From Odobenus rosmarus divergens (taxonomy: Eukaryota > Chordata > Mammalia > Carnivora > Odobenidae), in the NCBI RefSeq assembly GCF_000321225.1, contig NW_004451008.1:1074511-1138510 (forward strand): DNA of 64,000 nucleotides. Direction: 5' to 3'. The notes beneath the pieces were generated by a model that made no database searches, was not told the DNA's origin, and saw only the letters and a program-made list of their open reading frames with translations. Numbering within the stretch: position 1 is the stretch's first letter; every line of letters begins with the position of its first letter. A program made the position numbers and the translations under genes. Positions 25,823-36,580 of the stretch are shown in pieces.

Positions 25823-25944
25823 AACCCCCATGTTGTCCAAGGGTGAACTGTACTTCAAAATGACTCCCTCTGTCTACCTTCTCGCTATCCTATACCTCAC
25901 ATCCACCTATCAAATCTGGTGTTTCTTCCAGGTCCAATTCAAAG
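25823..25944. repeat. Inverted duplication, right arm
   Basis: Reverse complement of 24174-24294, including a 28-base piece of the Tigger terminus that ends abruptly here without the rest of the element. Confidence 0.93.
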
Positions 25945-27444
25945 ACAGGATTAAGTCATTTCAGGTGGAAGAGGCATCAGGAACAAAGGAAGAGATGGGA
26001 TTCTAGAGTCTATTCTGGGAGAAGAGAGGAAGCATCAGTCAGGGGGTTGAGAAAGGGTAAGGTGGTGGGAACTATGCTTGGTGAATTAGATTGAGACCAG
26101 ATCATGGGGAACCTTGAGAGCCACACTAAGCAATTAACCCAGTAGGCTGGCCTTAAAGTGTGAAAACAGGGGTGGGTTTCCACATTTATGCATCTTTCTT
26201 TTGTAGGCCCTGCTGAGTTTACTGAGAGTCAGAAAAAACTTGGAAGACACATTGCTTGGCAAAAATATAACCTAGAGCTGTCTGGGTTAGGGGGTGGTTA
26301 TTTTATAGCTCTGGTCATTTAAAAATTTGAGAAGGGTTCTAGATAATCACCAGTCCTTATTTATTCAGGAAATCTTTAGTAAGGAAAAATTATGGGCATA
26401 GCAGTATCTCTTCACTGGGAAAACAGAGACTTGCTCTTTGCCTATGTTTCTGAGGCTCTAGGCGGGTTTTGGAGAGGAAAATCCTACCTTTACTGGAGCT
26501 ATAGGTATGTCGAGAATTGTGGGCCCACAAATTGCTAGGGCAGAGAGGAAACTTAACACACACGTGGCACAATTCTAGCAACTTCAGGGACACACAGAAA
26601 TGTAAGACCAGGGAGGCCAAGTCACATAACAAGTCAGTGACAGAATGCAGACCTAACGTTTCTCTTTCTCATTCTACACAGTTCTTTCTGCACAGTTCTT
26701 GCTGACACTATTTCTCTCCTGTAGTTTCTGAGAGTTTCTATATGTAGATATGTACCGAGTATCATATTTCCAGCTAAGGTAGATGTGGATCTATGTGCAG
26801 AGCTGTGTGGCACCAGATGCCAGTTGCTTCCAGAAGCATGGGTCCCAGATGCCTGAAGTGCAATTCAGTCAAATGATGGCGAAGAGTCTCCGGGAAATAG
26901 TAAAGGTTTCCCCTCAACTGAAAAGGCCATGGATGCCAAAGCCCTAAGACTAGCCAGGCTTGGGTGGCTGCCATGTTAAGAGGAAGTGTGGGTCACTATG
27001 ACCCATGAACTCACTCTGGTACAAACTCGGCCAGTTCTGAGCTGGAGTGTTCTTGTCCTTGGCTTTCTCTCTGGTGTGAAAGCCATCTCCCTTCTGGTGG
27101 GGCTTGTCAGGCTCCTTGAGCAGGGGCGTTGCTCCTGGAAACTAAGAAATACAGAGTAGAAATGCGGCTTCTGCTGCTAGTGCCCCAGAGAGCCCGCAGG
27201 CAGACAAACTCACACCTGCCTTACAGGCAGACCTCCCAGTGAAGTCATTTGATATAAAGACTAAGTTGGAATGCCATAGGGTTACTTGTCTTGATAGAAA
27301 TATTATTTTATTAGAGAAAACATTCTGCTATACAGAAGGATGAATCACATTGGCCTCTGCATAGCAAGCTCAAGTTCTAAATTAAACTTAATTTGTGCCA
27401 ATGGGAATTGCATCAGCTGGTTACATACACACATGGGTGCGTGC

Positions 27445-27466
27445 ACACACACACACACACACACAC
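27445..27466. repeat. (CA)n microsatellite
   Basis: About eleven CA units in a row. Confidence 0.9.
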
Positions 27467-29504
27467 AGAGACAACTCTGGTGATTCTTACCTTCTGTATT
27501 CTTGTTTATCATCATAATGTTTATTGTAGCAACAACTGCAAAATACCAATAGGGAATTCATTCCTGGTATTGGGTGATATGCTTTGGCTCCAGGGGAAGA
27601 TTTATATGCTATTTTCAGCTTCACACAGTTTCTGAGGTGGTTCCCAACACACCTCGGAGGTGGTTAAGTCCATTTATTTCTCTGGGCATCAATTGCCTTA
27701 ATTCAGAGGCAAGAATACTGACCTGAAGGATAAAGCTTAATAAACTTAAAAATCCTTTCCAGTGTTAACATTCAGTGGCTCTGATTTAGTTTCTGCCCTT
27801 CTTACTGTGTCCAGTACAAAACTAGTGCAGTGACACCTCCCCAGAGCACTTCAGCTGTGGAGCGGCCCCGAAGGAGACAGACCCTGACTCCAGGCGCTAC
27901 CCACAATGCCTCCCTCCTCCATCCAGAGGCTTCTATCTTACCTCCCAAGGATTCAGATTTCTAAGTATAAAGCTCTTTGGAACCATAAATGGCTATAGTC
28001 ACAGGGGACCTTAGTGTTGCCATACACTCTAATGCTCCATTGAACAAATGGACGAACTGAGGCCAAGAGAAGTGACCTGTCCAAGGAAACAAAGCCAGCC
28101 AGGAGCAGAGCTGGGGTATTTATTTCTATCTCCCGATTTCCAGTTCAGCACTCTTTTCACGGAACCTGGGTGCCTGTCGTCAAATGATCATGGCTTCACG
28201 GGAATGGTGTACCCACAGATGTGGCTCTATGTACTGTATTTTCTTTGGTACAATTTCAAGATGACTTTCTCTTCCAGCTTTAAAAAAAAAAACACAAAAC
28301 ATAAAACATTTACACTTGGCATCAGGGGTCTGTGGACACCAGCAGAGTAGCACCTACAGTAGTAACAGGGAGCTTTGCAGGCCAAATACGCCTCACTCGT
28401 ATTCTTGTTGGGGCTGTGGCCTCAGTAGGGCCCAGCGAACCATTTATTAGAAGGATATGAACCCCAGTTCTGAGCCTGGAATGGCCAGATCGAGTGATGA
28501 GAGAGTAGAAAGACACATTTATTAGCAAATATTTTGTTCTAGATTCCATGCTGGGCAAAGCTGATCAAAGCTGGGGCTTTGGAGATCATCATATGGGCTC
28601 AAATCCCAGTTCCACTAATTATTAGCTATTGAATTTTGGGCAAGTTATCTAATCTCTCTGTTGTAGCTTACATATTTGCAAAATGCAGCTGGGGCTGCTG
28701 TGACCTACCTATAGAGGTTGTTACTAAGATGAAATAAATTAATATGCATAAAGCACTTAGCATACTGCCTGATACCTAATAAGTGTTATCTGGCGATTGC
28801 TGTTTCTATGCAAATTAAAAATATATTCACATAAAATACCAATACATGTTTTGCCGGAATGAAATGATACACATTAAATATATTAGAATAGCTACCTATG
28901 CGAATATAAGAGAATTACAAAAACAAATAAACAAGAACAAAAATCCAAGCAAGTGATTTCAGAGCCCTTGCTTTTAATCACTACAGATATTGCTTCCTTA
29001 TTATTCCATTGTCAAGATGAAGAAACTGAGGCCAAAATATATGTCAAGGCATCAAACATTCATGCAGAAGCAGGAGGAGGAAGATGGTCTCCAGTACCAG
29101 ATAGATGATTTAGTCTTGCTTTTTCATCTGTAAACTTCAGGATCTGCAGGCTGCTCGTAAGTCACACTGTTTGAAGAGCTCGCTCACATTCTTCTAGCCG
29201 CAGCAAGCTTCTGCAGAGAGTAGGGTCAAGAGCGTGTTTTTCGAATGCAGGGGGCATCATCTCTGATACCTAGAGTGCAGTACCATGAGCTTCATCAGTA
29301 AGTTTTATACAAATAGGTAGCAAGAGTGAAATTATAAAAGACTGAAAAAAACTTTAGCACCCCAAAATAGGGGATTAGCTGAATAAATTATGCCCAACCA
29401 GATCACAGAATATAGGCAGCCTATAAGATGTAATAATATTAATTTCTTAGAAAAATATTCATGATATATTGTTATTTAAAAAACAGATCACAGTGGGGTG
29501 TGTA

Positions 29505-29560
29505 TGTATGTGTGTGTGTGTGTGTATATATAATATATATTATATGTGTATATACATACA
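29505..29560. repeat. Compound TG/TA microsatellite
   Basis: TGTGTGTG run passing into TATATA repeats. Confidence 0.85.
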
Positions 29561-29689
29561 TGTACAGATAAATGGCAGAGTGTGTTATAATATTAACTGA
29601 TTATTTTGAACATGGGTATTAGGAAGAGTATTACTTTCACTTTATTTTATCTGTATTTTCCAGTTTTTCTAAATAAACATGTATAACTT

Positions 29690-29888
29690 TTTTTTTGAAG
29701 ATTTTATTTATTTACCTGAGAGAGAGAGGTAGCGAGAGAGAGCATGAGTGGGGGCGGGGGGAGAAGGTGAGGGAGAAGCAGGCTTCCCACCGAGCAGGGA
29801 GCCCTATGCAGGGCTCCATCCTGGGACCCTGGGATCATGACCTGAGCCCAAGGTGGACGCTTGACTGACTGAGCCACCCAGGAGCTCC
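29690..29888 (-). mobile_element. Carnivore tRNA-derived SINE
   Basis: T-run and GATTTTATTTATTTACC start, GAGCCACCCAGGAGCTCC end; flanks ATGTATAACTT and CTGTATGACTT suggest the target duplication. Confidence 0.9.
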
Positions 29889-30460
29889 AGACCTGTATGA
29901 CTTTCATAAAGGAAAAATAATTTGTTAAAGAGTAGCAGAAGAGGCACCTAGAATACTGTCTGTTTTCCCCATGGACACTGCCCTCCTCTTCTATAACCAA
30001 GTTGAAAATCATCGTTTCTGCTCCTGCCAGGCTGATGCAATGGCCCCCACCCCTGTGCACAGGTGGCTGCTCCTGTCCAAGGCTGTCAAAGTACAGATCT
30101 CGTTGCATTCTGGGATACAGATCCCCCCCACATTATTGGGCACATATCCGCTTACAACCACCCGGCATTGAGCCTGGCACATGCGTATGTTTGAAATGAA
30201 TGACTTAATGAATTATTATGGGCTCAATAGCTTGGATTCAGATATGAGCTCTGCCATGTATAAGCTAGATGAGTCCTTGTCTCCTGATCTGAACAATGAC
30301 AATAATAATTGTGGGTCCAGAGACTTCCAATAGTTTTTGTAAGTGGCTCATTGCCTGTCACAAAAGGGTGGGAGTGCAGAGTTTACTATTATCGCTGCAT
30401 CTATTAACAGACCCACATCTTCCCATCCCTTGTGTCTCTTTGGCTCCCTAAGGCATCATG

Positions 30461-30474
30461 GTTACCATAGCAGC
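30461..30474 (+). promoter_or_regulatory. X-box-like RFX site upstream of RTP1
   Basis: GTTACCATAGCAGC fits the RFX X-box GTNRCCNNRGYAAC at 13 of 14 positions. It lies 325 bases before the long-form ATG, within a plausible promoter or 5'UTR. RFX factors drive ciliary and sensory-neuron genes, which would suit an olfactory gene. A single imperfect match is weak evidence. Confidence 0.3.
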
Positions 30475-30785
30475 CAGATGCTGATGATGCCTCCAGGGGC
30501 AGCAAAGTGAAGCTGAGCCACTTCCCGGGTCCTCCCTCTGTGCGCCCTTCACAAGCCAGAGTGAGATGGTCTGAAGGTCAGCCTTTTTCCAAGCCCCCCA
30601 CCTGTCTCAGGTCACTTAGCCACAAACCCTGCCTCCACTGCCTCAGTTCAGGGCCTGGAAACACCCCTTTGGAGACTCCCTCTTCCCCACGCTCTGTCTC
30701 TTGGCGCCCTGCCTCGTTGCTGTGGAAACAGGTTCCACTGCGGACAAAGGAGGGAGCTGGGTCCTGCTTCCTCCTGGTCCTGTCG

Positions 30786-31057
30786 ATGAGGATTTTTAGA
30801 CCGTGGAGACTGCGCTGCCCTGCCCTGCACCTGCCCTCTCTCTCCTCGTTCTCGCTCAGGTGGAGCTTGCCCTCTCTCGCCACTGACAAGACCATGTGTA
30901 AAAGCGTGACCACAGGTGAATGGAAGAAAGTCTTCTATGAGAAGATGGAGGAGGCCAAGCCGGCTGACAGCTGGGACCTCATCATAGATCCCAACCTCAA
31001 GCACAATGTGCTGGCCCCGGGCTGGAAGCAGTACCTGGAATTGCATGCCTCAGGCAG
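30786..31057 (+). CDS. RTP1: RTP1 coding exon 1
   Basis: This exon encodes residues 1-90 and two bases of codon 91. The donor is CAG|gtgagt at 31057/31058. The frame stays open upstream to an ATG at 30507, but only the region from 30786 resembles the family, so that start was chosen. The stretch from MCKS onward is very highly conserved. Confidence 0.93.
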
Positions 31058-33283
31058 GTGAGTAACCAGTGAGTAGGGGCCCTGCAGGCAACCCTGGGGC
31101 ACCTTCCAAGGAGAGGCAGAGATACGGAGGACCCAGGTACTTAGGGTCAGTCTTATGGTTGGGCTGGTGTAGACTGAGAAGCAGAGAAAGAGTCCCTTAC
31201 TGGGAGGTAGGACACCTGAGTTTGATTTCAGCACTTCCACTGAACTCCTGTGTAAATTTCCCTCTCTGAGTCATAGTTTCTGCTTCTGACAAAGAGGTGG
31301 GATATACTTATTAGTTGTAAACTCTGACATTTTACATCTTTTCAGATTTTAATGATGTAAAATGGTTGAAAACCAAGAAAAGGAGGCTCAAGGTCTCTGG
31401 GGATCGAGTTCTGTGCTCTGGTCCTGGGACAGTTCAATTTCAATCTAAAATACTGAACACAGGAGGTGTGCTGGAAACTGGCTCTACTGTCAGCCCCATA
31501 GCCCTTGAGAAATTCTGTTTCCTTCTTGGACCTCACTTTCCCCATTTGCAAGAGGAGGGATTAGTCTAGATCCTTGCCTTGTGGGGCATGGACCAGCAGC
31601 CTCAGCATCACCTAGAATTTGTTAAAGATGCAGAATCTCCAGCCCCACTCTGGACCTACTGAATCAGAACGTACATTTCAACAAGGTCTCTCAATGATTT
31701 GGGATGTACAGTAATATCTGAGATGACTTTCCAGCACTCTTGTCTGTGGGTTTGTTATGTAAAGACTTCCTTTGGGGACAGAAGATGGGGAGGCTCTGTG
31801 GTGCAGTGTGGCGGTCAGAAGCAAGGCTTTCCTCCCTGCCCTGGCACAGTGCATTCAATTCAATTCAACATCTTTTGGGCACCTGTTTTGTGCTGGGTAC
31901 AGGCTCTGAACTCTAGCTGTGTGTACATGGATCATTTTCTTATTCTCTGTGCCTGAGAGTAAAACAAAAGGTTAATTGCGTGACTTCGAAGGTTACTCCA
32001 GTTCTGACATTTTCCATTCCTAGTTTTATAGTTCAGTCTCAGAGAGGGAAAATAGTCCCCAAAGGATGTAAGCAAAAGAGAAGAAAATGAGAACATGGAA
32101 CTCCTAAACTGGCTGATGGGAGGGTTACCAAGAGCTGGACATTTGCTGGCAGGGCCCAGGAGCTTCTTGGAGACCTGGAAGCCTTGTGGCATCTCCAACC
32201 TCGGTCAGTGACCTGTGATCACCAGCTGGCCTCAGTCACCTTACTCTGGGCAGAGACTGCCACTAAGTCTAGGCCTTGGGATGCATTAACCCAGGCACTG
32301 ATTTGGAGGCTGAGAAGTAGTAATGGTGTCATTTTCCTCCTGGTTTGGGTCTACCCTGTTCACACTCAGTGTTAACAGGTAAGAATGTGGCGTGGGTGGC
32401 GCATTTCCCAAATGTTCGGGCCATCCCCTCTATGAGACTTCAAGGAAGTCTGAGCAGGAAGGACTCATCTAGTGCACCCTGAACATTTTGCAGATGAGGA
32501 AATATGCCCAGAGCCAAAGCCCCAAGGGCACAGCCTGAGGGCACTGGGATGGAGGAAGCTGAGGCCTCTGCAGGGCACAGGTGAGGTGGGTGCCAGGTGC
32601 GCATCTTGACGAGCCTGCTCTGGTCCTAAGGGCGCCCTCGAAGGGGCAGACTGGACAGACGCCCCGGGAAAGCTAACAACGCCTATAAACACCCTGCCTT
32701 TGGGGGGCTGTTTTCTACCATCTCCCCTCGCTCCCTTCCTCTTGCCTCAACCCCTCCCCGCAGGTTCCACTGCTCCTGGTGCTGGCACACCTGGCAGTCG
32801 CCCCACGTGGTCATCCTCTTCCACATGTACCTGGACCGCGCCCAGCGGGCGGGCTCGGTGCGCATGCGCGTCTTCAAGCAGCTGTGCTACGAGTGCGGCA
32901 CGGCGCGGCTGGACGAGTCGAGCATGCTGGAGGAGAACATCGAGAGCCTGGTGGACAACCTCATCACCAGCCTGCGGGAGCAGTGCTACGGGGAGCGCGG
33001 CGGCCAGTACCGCATCCACGTGGCCAGCCGCCAGGACACCCGGCGGCACCGCGGCGAGTTCTGCGAGGCCTGCCAGGAGGGCATCGTGCACTGGAAGCCC
33101 AGCGAGAAGCTGCTGGAGGAGGAGGCGACCACCTACACCTTCTCCCGGGCGCCCAGCCCCACCAAGCCGCAGGCCGAGGAGGGTTCTGGCTGCAACTTCT
33201 GCTCTATCCCCTGGTGCTTGTTTTGGGCCACGGTTTTGCTGCTGATCATCTACCTGCAGTTCTCCTTCCACAGCTCTGTCTGA
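30786..33283 (+). CDS. RTP1: RTP1, receptor transporter protein 1 (two coding exons)
   Basis: RTP1 is an accessory membrane protein that helps odorant receptors reach the surface of olfactory sensory neurons. Joining 30786-31057 to 32764-33283 gives 263 residues plus stop, the length I recall for the human protein, and the sequence is nearly identical to it. Visible parts are an N-terminal arm; a cysteine-rich 3CxxC zinc-binding domain with CSWC at residues 94-97, CYEC at 132-135 and CEAC at 191-194; and one C-terminal hydrophobic segment at about 239-257 ending FHSSV, which suggests a tail-anchored type. The first ATG matches the human long-form start (MRIFRPWR). A second in-frame ATG at 30894 (residue 37, MCKS) matches the known, more active short form RTP1S. 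No stops or frameshifts are seen. MASP1 follows on the opposite strand, as in human. Confidence 0.96.
31058..32763 (+). other. RTP1 intron
   Basis: A GT-AG intron of about 1.7 kb. It is mostly unremarkable; a MIR-like stretch (minus orientation) lies at about 32465-32560. No other coding exon was recognised. Confidence 0.85.
32764..33283 (+). CDS. RTP1: RTP1 coding exon 2 (zinc-finger and membrane anchor)
   Basis: The acceptor is ccccgcag|GTTCC, completing Arg91 and running straight into FHCSWC. The exon carries all three CxxC pairs and the terminal membrane segment, and ends at TGA 33281-33283. It is very GC-rich, which is why other frames and the opposite strand also stay open for 158-224 codons; those are shadows. 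Confidence 0.95.
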
Positions 33284-34480
33284 TTCTCTCGATGGGCTCA
33301 AGGGGCCCAAGGCCTGTGGGGGCCAGCCAGCTGGAGGGAGGGGCAAAGAGCGATCTGGGCGGGGAGTGGGGTTAAATTCTAGTGTTGGTGCCGCCACTGA
33401 CTCCATGGGGACCCTGGACAAACCACCCTCCCATCTTTACCATCTATAACATTAAGGGTTTGGCCTGGATTGTTGGTTTTTCAAAGTGAAACCCAGGGCC
33501 CCAAAGTTCTGCATAGGTTCCTCAGGGACTTTTGGATTTGGAAGGTAGGCTGAGTGAGTAGGTTTCCCATCCTGGTCAAACTGCCCATTCCCAGCTCCTA
33601 CTTCTTCCTCTTGCCTTAATCAGAAGAGTTCCAACTTGGAGTTTTGTTTAATAGTTGTGGATGAAAATAGGTTCAACAGCTTTAAAAAAAAAAAAGCTTG
33701 AAAATGACAGGACTTGATGATCTCAAAAGGCCTTTCCGCAGCGATGAGCTCTTTCTTGCTTTCTTGTTAACCCCCCACCCCTACCCCTCATTAGCTCCCA
33801 CATCTGGGGCTGCAGCATTAAATTAGCCTGTGCCTAGTGTAGAAGCCTCATCCACAGCTCTGCCTCCATGCACACAGCAGAGGTTCCTTTTGAAGAAAGA
33901 GAGGTGGAGGCACTGGGCTGTCCCTTTGCTGCCGGGTACACAGGGTGCCTTGCTTCTGTTCCCCAGATCCCCAGCTTCCAGCTTCCCTCCACTCAGGATG
34001 GATTCTGAGGCCTGCCTGGCTCAGAGATGGTGCCTGGGGCAGAGTCCCATAAAACTAGGCTTCCCACCCATTGCATATGAACTGACGGAGAATTTAGGGG
34101 AGGTTTAGAAGGTAGAGTGTTAGATGCAAAGCACAAAATCCCTACTGAACAAATATATGACTTGCCATTATACTGAAGAGTCTGCAGAGTTCAGGGACCC
34201 AACCTGCCTGATTCTTAGCAGTTCTGATGGTCACGACGCAGGAGCAGGGGCCTGGCCTCCTGGGCTTCTTGCTGAAACCCTACTTGAGAGGCTTTCCCAC
34301 ACTGACCATGCATAGCCCTCTCACCAGCCATCAGCTGTCCACCTCGAACCGCAACGATGGGTTGTCATTAGCAAGAGAGGAAGCATTAAAGATGTGAAGT
34401 GCTTTGCCCATAGAGAAGTGCATAGATATATGGGAGAATCTTACATCACTTTAAAATGGCATACGGTCTGGTTTGGGGTG
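33284..34480 (+). other. Probable RTP1 3'UTR, proximal part
   Basis: No reading frame of note. It contains short A-runs (about 33687) and an ATTAAA near 33817 that could serve as an earlier poly(A) signal. Assigned as 3'UTR only because the best AATAAA lies further on. Confidence 0.4.
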
Positions 34481-34492
34481 GGAAGAAAGACT

Positions 34493-34673
34493 TTTTTTTT
34501 TTTTTTTAAGATTTTATTTATTCATGAGAGACAGAGAGAGAAAGAGAGAGAGGCAGAGGGAAAAGCAGGCTCCCAAGGAGCAGGGAGCCTGATGCGGCAC
34601 TCGATCCCAGGACCCTGCGATCATGACCTGAGCCGAAGGCAGATGCTTAACCATCTGAGCCACCCAAGCGCCC
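34493..34673 (-). mobile_element. Carnivore tRNA-derived SINE, probably in the RTP1 3'UTR
   Basis: T-run and GATTTTATTTATTCATGAG start, GAGCCACCCAAGCGCCC end. GAAGAAAGACTTT occurs on both sides (34480 and 34674). Confidence 0.93.
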
Positions 34674-34914
34674 GAAGAAAGACTTTCTGATAGTAGGATT
34701 ATGGGTCGGGTATGGGGGGGAAGTAGAAGGCAGGAGGTGGGATGCCACCCTGCACTTTCAAGAATCCTCATTCACCTCACTTCTGTTAATAACCTGACTC
34801 CTCCCACTTCCCTCCTCCTACCTTCTTGACTCCTCCTCCCCTTTTTAACGGAAAGTCACCACCATCTGTAGCGGTGGAGGGAGGAGGGCCACTTATATAA
34901 AGATGGGATACTTT

Positions 34915-34920
34915 AATAAA
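34915..34920 (+). terminator. Candidate RTP1 poly(A) signal
   Basis: AATAAA lies about 1.6 kb after the RTP1 stop, followed by a T/G-rich stretch (near 34955-34970). The resulting gene span of about 4 kb agrees with the human gene size I recall. If correct, the SINE at 34493-34673 is inside the RTP1 3'UTR. No transcript evidence is available. Confidence 0.35.
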
Positions 34921-34939
34921 GACGGGATATCTTCAATCA

Positions 34940-36565
34940 GGCTTAGCAGTCATTAATGTGTGCTTGAGATTCACCACAGCGTCCCTGATATGTAATGGGC
35001 TCTTGGACACCCCCTATCTTCACTCCCTGTCTCCCCTTTCTGGGGCTCCCTCATAAGGCTTTATCTATCTCCAGTTTCAAGGTCTGGGCCAATCATGTCC
35101 ATGGCCAGGAAGGATGCGGGCAGCCCTTGGTCAGTCATCCAGGGGACTCAGCCTAAGGCCGGTCTTACCCTTACCCTTGTGCAATTCTAGTGCCTGTGGT
35201 TGGTGACTTCCTTTGCTTGATTCACACAGTGCTCATCCCTTTATCCACGTATCCTGAACACCTTCTGTCCGGCAAGCCCTGATTCGGGTGCTGGGATCCA
35301 GTGGGCACTAAGGGGGCAGGTTCTGTCTCTCAGAGATCTCTGCTTATTGCAGAAGTTCTCAGCCCCGGCTGAGATTTAGAAATCCTGGGGAGCTTTTGAA
35401 GAAATATCAGTGCCCAGCCTCCACCTCAGACCAACAGAATCAGAACTTCTGGGCATGAGGTCTGAGCACTTGAATTAGAAGAAGACTTCCGGGTGATCCA
35501 CCTGTGCTGCCTGGTATAATCCTTTTAACTGAGGAACAGGCTTCCTTTTGCACCTAGTCTTGTTGTAATGAGCCTCAAGGTCGTCCTTGATGACCTGCCT
35601 TGGATTCTCTAGGGCTAGGACTCAGCTTCCCTCTTACTCCCTACTTCCTGCCCTGGGGACTTGACTCTCCCTCAAAACTCCCGGTTCCTTCTTGTTCCCT
35701 GCTACAATGGCTTTGTCCTGCTCTGAGAATCTCCATTATTGAGCTCTGCCACCCTTGCCAGATGCTTATCAAATTTTGTTATAATTGCCTATGGCTATAC
35801 TCCCCCCTGGAATGTGACCACAGTGTGTAAGTGACTTACCTCAGGTCCCATTGCCAGCTAGTGGCAGGGCAAAAGTCCGACCCTCACCTAATTTCAGTTC
35901 AGACCTCTTTCTTAAAGCATGAAGCCTCTTCCTCTGCTATAGGAAGGTGTCTGCAATCTATGGAGGGCTCCTCTGTCTCCCGTATTGTTCTTACACTTGT
36001 TACAGCTGGGGGGGGGCGCGGTTTCTAGGTTTGCTCACTGGCCTGACCCTCGTCTTGGCAAAGACTTCTCTGGGACAGTTCTTCCTTTGCACATATTGAT
36101 TGCCCCATGCCACAAGATGAACTTGTTAGATGTACCCTAGGCGTTATAAGTAAACTTCTTGGAGACATTTCAGGATCCCAGGCCTCTCCCATTGGAGCTT
36201 CTGGGTGCTGGTCTTGATGTGCAAGCCAGGAGCAGACCTACAGGCCCTGACTTGTGGTTCCAGAAACTGAAATCCTCTGTGTGGGGTCAGGAGGGAGTGC
36301 AGCCTTGATCACTTCCCTCAGACTCATTGGGACAGGGCCAGCCCCATGGGAGAATGCTTCCTGGGGGTCAGGAGACCTGAGAACCAAGAAAATCACCAAC
36401 TCAGGACAATTTCCAACATAGTGAGTCCAGAGACCAGCAGAGCTATGAGACAGATTCGATCTGGGGCCTTTATGTCACGGGTAAGGAACGGAAGCCTAGA
36501 GAGAGTAGGAAACTTGACCAGCATTATATAGCACAGAGTCAGGGAAGATGATATAATTCAGGGTT
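34940..36565. other. Intergenic, no gene seen
   Basis: Unremarkable apart from a MIR-like piece (minus) at about 36470-36565. Confidence 0.45.
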
Positions 36566-36580
36566 AAGAAACCCCTGAGT

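Larger units (their letters stand above)
25945..29685. other. Intergenic; MIRs and simple repeats
   Basis: MIR-like pieces at 28020-28125 (minus) and 28565-28800 (plus). (CA)n at 27445-27466; (TG)n/(TA)n mixture at 29505-29560. No gene recognised. Confidence 0.5.

Noticed and set aside
30648..31046. Minus-strand frames of 111-132 codons over RTP1 exon 1
   Set aside because: Antisense shadows of a conserved coding exon.
32747..33421. Minus-strand frame of 224 codons over RTP1 exon 2, and two other plus-strand frames
   Set aside because: They are shadows of the GC-rich RTP1 exon; only the frame with three CxxC pairs and the membrane anchor has family support.
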